Shown here: positions 8,205 through 14,880 of the stretch, piece by piece
Layout: each line of letters starts with the position of its first letter
Position numbering within the stretch: the stretch's first letter is position 1
Source: Bordetella parapertussis
GTDB lineage: Bacteria > Bacteroidota > Bacteroidia > Chitinophagales > Chitinophagaceae
Length of the DNA stretch: 64,000 nt
NCBI GenBank assembly: GCA_943331005.2
Contig: CALQJX020000002.1
Location: 124,001-188,000 of the forward strand
Direction of reading: 5' to 3'
Made by a program: the position numbers and the translations under genes
The notes under the pieces: model-generated
Databases searched by the model: none
The model's input: only the letters and a program-made list of their open reading frames with translations
Told to the model about the DNA's origin: nothing

Positions 8205-9036
8205 GCTACTTTCTCTGGAGCTCTATAAGATCTTCAGGCGTCCGCGCACATTCATCAGTTTCGGTCTGGTAACTGCTATAGCGCTGGTCATTCAGCTGGC
8301 TATGACGGCAGGTGGTAAGGAGTTTCTCTCCTTCGGGATGCAGGGCATAACCGAACAGTTCGACATAAAGGGAAACATACTGAACGGCTACCTGGTGGCC
8401 TACCTCATATTGCAGTCGCTGCTGATACACATACCATTGCTGATAGCGTTGGTGGCAGGCGATGCTCTGGCCGGTGAAGCCAATATGGGTACGCTGCGAC
8501 TGGTGCTGACCCGTCCTGTAAGCCGCAGTCAGCTGGTACTGGTGAAGTTTGCTGCCAGTATCATTTACTCCCTGCTGCTGATAATGTGGCTGGCAGTAGT
8601 GGCACTGCTGCTCTCTGTGGTACTCTTTGGCACGGGCGATATGATCAATATGAAGAGTGAGACCTTTATATTGTTGTTAAAGAACGATATACCCTGGCGC
8701 TACTTTGCCGCATTCGGCTTTGCATCGCTGGCTATGTCTTCTATAGTTTCGCTGGCGCTGTTCCTGTCGGCTTTTGCAGAAAATGCCATAGGCCCTATTG
8801 TGGCTACCATGGGTATAGTGGTGGTACTGACGATACTAAGCAATCTGGAATTGCCGTTGTTCAACATGATAAAACCATACCTGTTCACCACACACATGAT
8901 AGGCTGGAAGGGTTTCTTTGATGACCCCGTACCCTATGCTGCCATAACAAGATCTGCAGCGGTGCTGCTCTCCTATACCGGAGGGCTGCTGCTTGCAACT
9001 ATACTTTACTTCAATAAAAAAGATATCCAGTCATGA
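8197..9036 (+). CDS. ABC-2 type transporter permease
   Basis: A 279-residue inner-membrane protein with about six hydrophobic segments, including LVTAIALVIQLAM near the N-terminus, several leucine-rich helices in the middle and YTGGLLLATILYF at the C-terminus. The charged loop DALAGEANMGTLRLVLTRPVSR is the hallmark of ABC-2 permeases of the NatB/YhaP kind. It overlaps the ATPase gene by 8 bp and the downstream LolA-like gene by 4 bp (ATGA), so all three should be made in fixed proportion. It probably forms a half-size exporter with two copies each of ATPase and permease. Confidence 0.88.
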   Translation: MIKLLSLELYKIFRRPRTFISFGLVTAIALVIQLAMTAGGKEFLSFGMQGITEQFDIKGNILNGYLVAYLILQSLLIHIPLLIALVAGDALAGEANMGTLRLVLTRPVSRSQLVLVKFAASIIYSLLLIMWLAVVALLLSVVLFGTGDMINMKSETFILLLKNDIPWRYFAAFGFASLAMSSIVSLALFLSAFAENAIGPIVATMGIVVVLTILSNLELPLFNMIKPYLFTTHMIGWKGFFDDPVPYAAITRSAAVLLSYTGGLLLATILYFNKKDIQS

Positions 9037-9746
9037 TACGATACAAGATCTCTGCCCTGCTACTTTTGCTGACACTAGCCTACACAGCACCTGCACAAAC
9101 GGCAGATGAACTGTTTGCCACCATACGCACCAAGGTGCTGCAGGTAAAAGACTACGTAGCTGATGTGAATATGAAGATAGATGTGTCTTTTATGCAGGTG
9201 CCACTACTGAAGGGTAAGCTATACTTCAAAGCACCCGACAAGATGAAGCTGGAACGCAATGGCGGCATATCTATACTGCCGCGCAAAAACATAAATATGA
9301 CACTGAGCAACCTGATACCAACAGGCAAGGTAACAGTGATAGATATGGGTGTAACCACGATGAAAGAAAAAAAGCTGCGATTATTGAAAGTGGTACCCGA
9401 TGACGACAACAATGCAATAGTGCTGACAAAGATGTGGATAGATGAGGCCAACCTGCTGGTAACGCATACAGAAACCACTACTTTCAACGATGGCACTGTA
9501 ATAATGGATCTGGATTATAAGAACTACATAGCCTATTCGCTGCCCGACAAAGTGAAAATATTTATGGACCTGAAGGAGTATAAACTACCCAAGGGTGTGA
9601 CCATGGACTATAATGATGTGCTGGAAAAGCCCAACCCTGCAGCTGCTGTAAAGAAACAAAAGGGCACCATAGAAATACGCTACCTGAATTATGTGATCAA
9701 CAAGGGACTGAATGACGCAATGTTTACAGCGGCTAAGAAACCTTAG
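9033..9746 (+). CDS. LolA-like outer-membrane lipoprotein carrier family protein
   Basis: A 237-residue periplasmic protein. Its signal peptide (LLLLLTLAYTAPAQ) is followed by the pattern of the LolA/LolB fold: an N-terminal helix (TADELFATIRTKVLQVKDYVADVNMKI) and antiparallel strands such as GKLYFKAPDKMKLER. LolA relatives carry lipoproteins or lipids in a hydrophobic half-barrel. The ATGA overlap with the permease makes it part of the transporter operon. This is not the general LolA, which is normally encoded alone, and the pairing with a dedicated ABC exporter suggests that it collects that exporter's cargo. The exact ligand is unknown. Confidence 0.75.
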   Translation: MIRYKISALLLLLTLAYTAPAQTADELFATIRTKVLQVKDYVADVNMKIDVSFMQVPLLKGKLYFKAPDKMKLERNGGISILPRKNINMTLSNLIPTGKVTVIDMGVTTMKEKKLRLLKVVPDDDNNAIVLTKMWIDEANLLVTHTETTTFNDGTVIMDLDYKNYIAYSLPDKVKIFMDLKEYKLPKGVTMDYNDVLEKPNPAAAVKKQKGTIEIRYLNYVINKGLNDAMFTAAKKP

Positions 9747-9756
9747 TTTATTGATC

Positions 9757-9782
9757 AGGTCAGGATCAATTCATCCTGACCT
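9757..9782 (+). terminator. hairpin after the ABC/LolA operon
   Basis: AGGTCAGGAT (9757-9766) and ATCCTGACCT (9773-9782) form a perfect 10-bp stem with a 6-nt loop, 10 bases past the stop codon. No long U-run follows, so it may be a weak terminator or a transcript-stabilising hairpin. Confidence 0.5.
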
Positions 9783-9827
9783 AACTCGTTTCAATCAGTA
9801 GTAATAATAGTAACACAAGCGATTAAA

Positions 9828-10205
9828 TCAATCTTTAGCGCAGGAACCATTTGCTGTAGCCGGCATGTTGGGCATATTTAGTTTGGCCCACTGATACATA
9901 CTATCTATGATGGGTAAAAGGCTACTGCCGTAAGGAGTGATCTTGTACTCTACTCGAGGTGGGATCTCCGGATAAATGATCCGCTCGATGACACCATCAG
10001 ACTCTAATTCTCTAAGCTGATTGGTGAGCGTCTGTTTACTGATCTCGGTAATGTTCTTAGTGAGCAGACTGTAGCGATTTCTGTCTGTCCTTATCATATG
10101 AATAATGCTTGGCTTCCATTTCCCACCTATAATATTCATGGTGAAGCCCACCGGACAATTGCCCGGCACAAAATTTTTGGTCTTTCTTACTGCTTTTTTC
10201 TCCAT
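9828..10205 (-). CDS. HxlR-family transcriptional regulator
   Basis: A 125-residue winged-helix regulator. The N-terminal CPVGFTMNIIGGKWKPSIIHMI and the recognition segment SKQTLTNQLRELESDGVIER, followed by the wing PRVEYKITPYG, are diagnostic for HxlR/MarR-like DNA-binding proteins. Cys45-type redox sensing is known in some relatives; here one Cys lies in the N-terminal CPVG and another near the C-terminus (SCAKD). It is divergent from an Old Yellow Enzyme gene, and the shared 97-bp gap contains nested palindromes at 10221-10260. Control of that enzyme by electrophiles or oxidants is a reasonable inference, not shown. Confidence 0.9.
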   Translation of the reverse strand: MEKKAVRKTKNFVPGNCPVGFTMNIIGGKWKPSIIHMIRTDRNRYSLLTKNITEISKQTLTNQLRELESDGVIERIIYPEIPPRVEYKITPYGSSLLPIIDSMYQWAKLNMPNMPATANGSCAKD

Positions 10206-10220
10206 TAGTCTAAAAAGTTA

Positions 10221-10260
10221 GCCTATACACATCTTATGCGTATACATCAGTATTATAGGC
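10221..10260. promoter_or_regulatory. nested palindromes between hxlR and the ene-reductase gene
   Basis: An outer inverted repeat GCCTATA (10221-10227) / TATAGGC (10254-10260) encloses a 21-bp imperfect palindrome, TATACAC-N7-GCGTATA at 10224-10244. HxlR dimers bind palindromes of about this size near their own promoters, so this is the best operator candidate for the divergent pair. Confidence 0.55.
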
Positions 10261-10302
10261 GAAGATAATACTTTCGTAGAGCATAAATAAAAGACATAAA
10301 AT

Positions 10303-11382
10303 ATGAAACTATTACAACCTATTAAAATTGGCAACAAACAACTAAAGAACAGCATGGCTATGGCACCTATGACCAGAAGCCGTGCCAATATGGAAGGAGT
10401 TGTTGGCGAATCGACGGTACTGTATTACAAACAAAGAGTGAGTGCAGGGCTAATAATTACAGAGGCCATAAACATCAGCAAAGAAGCAACCGGTAGTCCG
10501 CTGACACCAGGCTTGTACACAAACGAGCAAATATGTGCATGGCGTAAAGTGACCAATGTAGTTCATGAGAACGGCGGAACCATTTACGCTCAATTATGGC
10601 ATACCGGACGCGTAGGACATTCTATGGTGAAAAAAGGCGAACTGCCAGTTGCACCATCAGCCATAGCCATAAAGGGGCAGCAGCACTTTACGATGGAAGG
10701 CATGAAGGACTATGAAACACCAAGCGTGTTGAGCACAGAGGAAACAGAGCGTATTGTGCAGGAATATAAACAAGCCGCTATCAATGCAATAGAAGCCGGT
10801 TTTGATGGCGTGGAACTGCATGCCGCATTTGGGTATTTACCTAATCAGTTCCTGGCAGATAGCGCAAATGAACGTACCGATAAGTATGGCGGAAGTGATG
10901 AGAACAGAAACAGATTTGCTCTGGAAGTGATGGCCGAAATAGTGAATGCTATTGGTGCAGAAAGATCGGCAATAAGAATTTCGCCAACAAGCACCTATAA
11001 CAACATAACACATACAGATCCGGTAAAGCAATTCTCTGCACTGATAGACCAACTCAATCAATGGCCTTTATCCTATCTGCATATTATGAACGTCCCGTTT
11101 CCTGCTGATAAATTCCCGAACTATCCGGAAAATCCGGTAGAGACCTTTGGTAGCTTATCTAAGAACCCGGTAATGGCCAACTGTGGATATAACAAAGAAA
11201 CAGGAGAAGCAGCGCTGGAAAAAGGAATAGCAAAACTGATATCATATGGCACACTATTCCTTGCCAATCCGGACTTGCCTGAACGTTTCGCACAGAATGC
11301 ACCACTTAACCAACCCGACAGAGCTACAATGTATGGTGGCAATGATAAAGGGTATATTGACTATCCATTTCTGAACCAATAA
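10303..11382 (+). CDS. alkene reductase, Old Yellow Enzyme family
   Basis: A 359-residue FMN-dependent TIM-barrel reductase that reduces activated C=C bonds or nitro-compounds with NAD(P)H. Family marks are the N-terminal LLQPIKIGN and MAPMTRSRAN, AQLWHTGRVGH (residues 96-106), and the active-site segment His173-Ala-Ala-Phe176-Gly-Tyr178 followed by NERTDKYGGS. His173 and the proton-donor Tyr178 are present, but the usual second substrate-anchoring Asn or His is Phe176. It is divergent from an HxlR regulator, as is common for these detoxifying enzymes, and is followed at 12 bp by a small muconolactone-isomerase-like gene probably in the same operon. The physiological substrate is not evident. 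Confidence 0.9.
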   Translation: MKLLQPIKIGNKQLKNSMAMAPMTRSRANMEGVVGESTVLYYKQRVSAGLIITEAINISKEATGSPLTPGLYTNEQICAWRKVTNVVHENGGTIYAQLWHTGRVGHSMVKKGELPVAPSAIAIKGQQHFTMEGMKDYETPSVLSTEETERIVQEYKQAAINAIEAGFDGVELHAAFGYLPNQFLADSANERTDKYGGSDENRNRFALEVMAEIVNAIGAERSAIRISPTSTYNNITHTDPVKQFSALIDQLNQWPLSYLHIMNVPFPADKFPNYPENPVETFGSLSKNPVMANCGYNKETGEAALEKGIAKLISYGTLFLANPDLPERFAQNAPLNQPDRATMYGGNDKGYIDYPFLNQ

Positions 11383-11394
11383 AAATGAAATAAA

Positions 11395-11667
11395 ATGAAC
11401 AGAGTATTAGTGATACTAACTATAGATACTGATAATATGCCTGCTAATTTTCAGGAGATACTAAAACACGAACGAGAAGTAGTAGCCTCCTGGAAAAAAG
11501 AAGGAATTCTGGAACAGCTGTTTTTAAGACCAACCAAAAATGGCGCAGTGCTGATCTTAAAAAATGTAACCCCTGAAAAGGCAAATGAATTAATGACCAC
11601 ATTACCGCTCTACCAATTAAAAAAATCGATGGAGATCTTACCATTGATAAAGGACGAAACAATTTAA
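11395..11667 (+). CDS. small muconolactone delta-isomerase-like/YCII-like protein
   Basis: A 90-residue ferredoxin-like-fold protein. The pattern of an N-terminal strand MNRVLVILTID, the central helix ILKHEREVVASWKKEGILEQ with a following strand, and the final LPLYQLKKSMEILPL matches the muconolactone isomerase-like proteins that often sit beside oxidoreductases. In most such relatives isomerase activity is unproven. It follows the ene-reductase by 12 bp and is probably co-transcribed with it. A Dabb or YCII assignment is a possible alternative. Confidence 0.7.
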   Translation: MNRVLVILTIDTDNMPANFQEILKHEREVVASWKKEGILEQLFLRPTKNGAVLILKNVTPEKANELMTTLPLYQLKKSMEILPLIKDETI

Positions 11668-11674
11668 TAAACTG

Positions 11675-11741
11675 ATCACAGCAACAAGAAGTAAGCAGCT
11701 GTAGCCATAATACACTGCACCTTACCGATCGTTGCTGTGAT
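11675..11741 (+). terminator. long-loop inverted repeat after the ene-reductase operon
   Basis: ATCACAGCAAC (11675-11685) and GTTGCTGTGAT (11731-11741) are perfect inverted repeats separated by 45 bases and followed by TATATTTTG. They could act as a terminator with a branched loop. The -33-like TGTG of the next gene's candidate promoter falls inside the right arm. Confidence 0.4.
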
Positions 11742-11766
11742 TATATTTTGCATGTATCTATCTTTG
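11736..11766 (+). promoter_or_regulatory. candidate promoter of the DUF2200 gene
   Basis: TGTG (11736-11739), a 19-bp spacer, then TATCTTTG (11759-11766), which is a perfect -7 match to TAnnTTTG with one mismatch in the -33 element. The ATG follows 17 bases later. Confidence 0.5.
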
Positions 11767-11782
11767 CAATAAAATAAGCAGC

Positions 11783-12133
11783 ATGGATAATACCCGAGTA
11801 TACAGAATGGCATTTGCAACTGTGTATCCGCTTTATATAAAAAAGACTGAACGAAAAGGACGTACAAAAGAAGAAGTAAACACAGTGATATACTGGCTAA
11901 CGGGATATAACGAACAAAGTCTGCAAGCACAGATAGACCGCAAAACAGACTTTGAAACATTCTTTGCAGAGGCACCGGCACTGAATGTAAATGCCGGGAA
12001 AATAACCGGAATGATATGCGGATACAGGATTGAAGAAATTGAAGATGAACTGATGCGTAAAGTTCGGTATATGGACAAACTGGTAGATGAACTGGCCAAA
12101 GGAAGGGCTATGGAGCAAATACTGAGGAAGTAG
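11783..12133 (+). CDS. DUF2200 family protein
   Basis: A 116-residue cytosolic protein matching DUF2200 by its N-terminus (RVYRMAFATVYPLYIKKTERKGRTKEEV), the tryptophan motif VIYWLTGY and the ending MRKVRYMDKLVDELAKGRAM. No enzymatic motif is known for the family and none is visible. It has its own promoter candidate and no obvious operon partner. The function is unknown. Confidence 0.8.
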   Translation: MDNTRVYRMAFATVYPLYIKKTERKGRTKEEVNTVIYWLTGYNEQSLQAQIDRKTDFETFFAEAPALNVNAGKITGMICGYRIEEIEDELMRKVRYMDKLVDELAKGRAMEQILRK

Positions 12134-12251
12134 TATTGGGAATAGTGATTCCTAAAAGAATATAAATTCTGGCGAACAATTAAGCCCCACCCAGGGAACA
12201 ATACATCATCTTTATCAATCTGATTTATTTGCAACCAATATGTAACTACTT

Positions 12252-13328
12252 TCAAAACCCGGACAACCAGTATCTGGTACGTTTCAGGTAAAAATCGGGG
12301 GATAACGGAGCATAACTTTCATAGTGAAAGCCATTGTAGTTAAAAGGTATTGCGGGTTCAATCTGGGTGCCTTCATGCCACTCATTGAAAGAGGTTATTC
12401 CTATCATTTTCAGATTTGCCTGCAAGGCTGCTGCAAACATTTCATCATAGTATTTTCCTTGTTTCCTCGGTTTTGTATTAGCGCTATTCCAGGGTCTTAT
12501 TCTATTGTCATTATAGCCCGGGCCTACTGAGGGTATGAATTTCTTATTGTGCTTATCTGCCCACAACTGCATGTTTTTCCAGTTGGCAGGGGTAGAACCG
12601 AACGTAAAACCGCTACTGGCAAAATAGGTATACATACCATCGAAAGAACCATCTATAAAAAACTGTTCGTCTTCCTTGTTTACCCAAAGGCCAATGATAT
12701 CTGCATCGTGTGCGGTATGCCTGATAGAATACCGGCCGGTATCTGCTAATAGCTGCGCCCACTGTATGGCTGGTATCATATAAGAATCATAAATGAAGAA
12801 CAGTGGCCTGCCGGTTTTCTGATCTCTGTAGTATGCAGGATGTGTGCCAAATTCACCGATCAGAAAAACGATTGCGTCTTTAGTTGTCAGTACTGTCTTT
12901 CTTACAACCGGTTCTATCTGAAAACAGACCTTTACGTGGTGACGATAAGCAGCATTCAATATTGGCCTTACAGATCTGTAGGTATAATCATCTGCGCCCA
13001 GCCAGGTAACGGCCATCACACCTATACCTGCTGCTGCTATTTGTGCTACATGTTGCTCTATTATTTGTGTATCTGCACTGCTATATTCGCCAGATTGCGG
13101 ATAAAAATTCGCACCAATATCTCCATTCCCCTCAAACATCTTTTTAGTGGTGTCTTTATCATTTTGCGGCATTACGGGATGTGCCCAATGATAAAGTTTG
13201 GCATCGATAGTCTTGTTACCGTACCAGTTATAGTAAAAACAAAAGGCACGATAATTCAGCGAGTCTGCCGACTGTGCCTGAGCAACCCAACTTAGTGTAA
13301 GCAAGAGGAAGAATAATCCTGATCTCAT
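12252..13328 (-). CDS. secreted glycoside hydrolase family 99-like protein
   Basis: A 358-residue exported enzyme (signal peptide ends near WVAQAQ, residue 19). It has the opening of GH99 endo-alpha-1,2-mannosidases/mannanases: FYYNWYGN (31-38), YHWAHPVMP and the segment AAAGIGVMAVTWLG. The catalytic Glu pair lies in NEWHEGTQIEPA as Glu316 and Glu319, matching the paired glutamates of characterised bacterial GH99 enzymes. GH99 cleaves internal alpha-1,2-mannosidic bonds in glycans such as fungal mannan. No SusCD pair or other carbohydrate enzymes surround it, so it may act alone on environmental mannan or have a host-glycan role. It is transcribed away from the islet. Confidence 0.85.
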   Translation of the reverse strand: MRSGLFFLLLTLSWVAQAQSADSLNYRAFCFYYNWYGNKTIDAKLYHWAHPVMPQNDKDTTKKMFEGNGDIGANFYPQSGEYSSADTQIIEQHVAQIAAAGIGVMAVTWLGADDYTYRSVRPILNAAYRHHVKVCFQIEPVVRKTVLTTKDAIVFLIGEFGTHPAYYRDQKTGRPLFFIYDSYMIPAIQWAQLLADTGRYSIRHTAHDADIIGLWVNKEDEQFFIDGSFDGMYTYFASSGFTFGSTPANWKNMQLWADKHNKKFIPSVGPGYNDNRIRPWNSANTKPRKQGKYYDEMFAAALQANLKMIGITSFNEWHEGTQIEPAIPFNYNGFHYESYAPLSPDFYLKRTRYWLSGF

Positions 13329-13385
13329 CGACCCTGTTTTAGAACAAGACTGTAAGGTAATAGCTTTTGTATTATGTGTAAAATA

Positions 13386-13416
13386 AAAGCGGAGCGCATA
13401 CAGAGCACTCCGCTTT
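13386..13416 (-). terminator. terminator at the left end of the islet
   Basis: AAAGCGGAGxGC (13386-13397) pairs with GCxCTCCGCTTT (13405-13416), 11 of 12 bp, followed on the minus strand by TATTTTAC. It would end minus-strand transcripts coming from the islet gene. Confidence 0.65.
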
Positions 13417-13450
13417 GTAAAAAGTAAACGTTAATGACATTTGGCAGAAC

Positions 13451-13503
13451 CCCACTCGTCCAGTTTGTAACGGTGATGTAAAGGTGGGGCGTTTGTAACT
13501 CCT
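13451..13503. repeat. direct repeat, copy A
   Basis: Copy A shares most positions with copy B at 14568-14621. The common core reads ACTCGTC, CAGTTTGTAACGG, GATGTAAAGGTG, then TTGTAAC, with a few substitutions and two single-base gaps. Both copies have the same orientation and are 1.1 kb apart. Confidence 0.8.
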
Positions 13504-13575
13504 TGACCATTACCGCACTTTCAGATCTCAATCAGAAGTAAATATCATTCCGTTCATTGACACAAGCCAAGACTT

Positions 13576-13610
13576 GAAAAATAGTATGATTCTAAGCTCC
13601 ACTATTTTTC
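13576..13610. repeat. attC-like imperfect palindrome after the islet gene
   Basis: GAAAAATAGT (13576-13585) and ACTATTTTTC (13601-13610) form a perfect 10-bp stem with a 15-nt loop. Outside it the arms continue to pair imperfectly with bulged bases (ACAAGCC on the left against GGTTTGT on the right, to about 13565 and 13625). It lies 48 bases past the gene's stop. The overall shape recalls integron attC sites, but I do not find the canonical GTTRRRY core. Confidence 0.5.
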
Positions 13611-13657
13611 GGTCGGTTTGTTCTTGCACGCTGTTAGCGTCAGATTTATATTTTATA

Positions 13658-14290
13658 CTATTTTTCAGATATCGCTATGTACTTTTTTAATTCAGTTTGA
13701 TTTTCAGCTTGTTTTATTAAAAAGTCTGCTACGTCAGCTCTGTTAATCCCGCCGATATTAATTCCTATGAATAGTTTGTTTTCAATACGGTAATTCTCAG
13801 TCAATTCCTTGTCTAATAGCCTTCCAGGTCTCACAACTGTCCAATTCATATCGGTATTAGTTATAATCTCTTCCATGTTAGTTTTGTCAGCATAGACGTC
13901 TTTTAAAAGGTATTTTAAAAACATCTTTACAATCCAAGGAACATAATTTTTACTTTCTCCAGCTCCAAATCCCGTAACAAAAATAAAAGGGATATCTATT
14001 TTGTTCTCACTATGTATTTCCACAATTAATTTTGCAAAATCCGAAAAAAGTGTGGTAGCCTTCATATTCCTGCCAGTCCCCAAAGTAATAATTAAAGCAT
14101 CTGCGTTTTGGATCGAATTTAATAGGTCAGGTTTATTAGTTGCATCACCAAGTATTACTTTTAACGATTTTTTCTCTGCTATATCAATTTCAGATCGAGA
14201 AAGGGTCGTTATCGAGTGATTTCTATTTAATCCTCTTTTGACTGTTTCTAATCCAATTCCAGCCGAAGCTCCTATGACAGTTATATTCAT
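13658..14290 (-). CDS. NAD(P)-binding atypical short-chain dehydrogenase (NmrA/SDR_a5-like)
   Basis: A 210-residue protein with an N-terminal Rossmann motif (NITVIGASAGIGLETVKRG, GxxxGxG-like at residues 7-13), the strand ending in ALIITLGTGRN, a later FIFVTGFGAGESKN and the NWTVVRPGRL segment typical of NmrA-like or atypical extended SDRs. Relatives bind NAD(P)H and act as reductases or redox sensors, and no substrate can be assigned. The gene is much more AT-rich than its neighbours, uses AAA, ATT and TTA codons heavily, and lies between direct repeats next to tRNA-Arg, all suggesting lateral transfer. No promoter of the local consensus is visible upstream. Confidence 0.82.
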   Translation of the reverse strand: MNITVIGASAGIGLETVKRGLNRNHSITTLSRSEIDIAEKKSLKVILGDATNKPDLLNSIQNADALIITLGTGRNMKATTLFSDFAKLIVEIHSENKIDIPFIFVTGFGAGESKNYVPWIVKMFLKYLLKDVYADKTNMEEIITNTDMNWTVVRPGRLLDKELTENYRIENKLFIGINIGGINRADVADFLIKQAENQTELKKYIAISEK

Positions 14291-14567
14291 TTTGCTTTTC
14301 TAATGATTTAGTTTTTGAGCTGAGCGCCAACTAGTATTAATTCAGTTGAGGGACAACAACATATTAAATTTGCAGATATTGTGTTTGTGATATAACGAGT
14401 CAAATGTTCTAAACACTCCATGCTTTGTTCATCGTAAATGCTTCAATCAACTTTACCCCTTTAAAATAATACATCTGTATGAAAGGTTAATTTATTTTCT
14501 GACTTTACTTTATTTTCAACCAATCTTTACTGCTAAACAAAACTAAAATATCCTTAGAACAATATCT

Positions 14568-14621
14568 CCCACTCGTCCCAGTTTGTAACGGGGATGTAAA
14601 GGTGTGGTCGATTGTAACGCC
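14568..14621. repeat. direct repeat, copy B
   Basis: Second copy of the 53-bp repeat, immediately beyond the tRNA-Arg terminator. Compared with copy A it has an extra C after ACTCGTC and an extra T near GGTCG. It lies where an element inserted downstream of the tRNA 3' end would have its boundary. Confidence 0.8.
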
Positions 14622-14622
14622 C

Positions 14623-14652
14623 GAAAAAAAAGCCCCGCAAATTGCGAGGCTT
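14623..14652 (-). terminator. tRNA-Arg terminator
   Basis: On the minus strand AAGCCTCGCA pairs with TGCGGGGCTT (one G-U; arms 14643-14652 and 14630-14639) and is followed by TTTTTTTT. It is 9 bases beyond the tRNA 3' end. Confidence 0.85.
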
Positions 14653-14660
14653 TGTAAAAG

Positions 14661-14734
14661 TGATCCGGATTGGATTCGAACCAATGACCCCAAGCTTAGA
14701 AGGCTTGTGCTCTATCCAACTGAGCTACCGGACC
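14661..14734 (-). tRNA. tRNA-Arg (TCT anticodon)
   Basis: The minus strand folds as a tRNA: acceptor GGTCCGG pairs with CCGGATC (one G-U) with discriminator A; the D arm contains AGCTCAGTTGGAT; the anticodon stem CAAGC/GCTTG encloses the loop CTTCTAA with anticodon TCT; the T arm is TTGGTTCGAATCCAA. CCA is not encoded. A leader of about 100 bases separates it from a good promoter at 14847-14877. Confidence 0.95.
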
Positions 14735-14846
14735 AGTACAGTTGGGTTTCTTATGTGCGGTGGTAAAATATTACTATCTAACCACCTCTTTTTTATAGTG
14801 TAATTTGTCTTAGTGCTGCAAGATATCCTTGACTCTAAAAAGCGTG

Positions 14847-14877
14847 CAAAGGTAAAGAAAAAATGTGAGCATGCAAT
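14847..14877 (-). promoter_or_regulatory. candidate promoter of tRNA-Arg
   Basis: On the minus strand ATTG (14874-14877), a 19-bp spacer, then TACCTTTG (14847-14854). The -7 element is a perfect match to TAnnTTTG and the -33 has one mismatch. It lies just past the end of the neighbouring gene and points at the tRNA. Confidence 0.5.
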
Positions 14878-14880
14878 ACA

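Larger units (their letters stand above)
13329..14621. mobile_element. AT-rich islet between direct repeats beside tRNA-Arg
   Basis: Between the GH99 gene and tRNA-Arg lies about 1.3 kb with one AT-rich gene (13658-14290). It is bounded by two imperfect direct repeats of about 53 bp (13451-13503 and 14568-14621) and contains an attC-like palindrome at 13576-13610. Base composition is visibly more AT-rich than the flanking genes. No integrase or transposase is inside. The gene-free parts, 13329-13657 and 14291-14660, hold the repeats, terminators and palindrome described separately and otherwise nothing I can name. The interpretation as acquired DNA is inference. Confidence 0.5.

Noticed and set aside
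13325..13531. Small frame across repeat copy A
   Set aside because: It covers a terminator hairpin and a repeat also found at 14568-14621 in a different frame context; there is no protein-like composition.
14505..14693. Small frame across repeat copy B and tRNA-Arg
   Set aside because: It overlaps the tRNA-Arg gene and its terminator; its opening residues are the tRNA sequence translated, as with the other tRNA.
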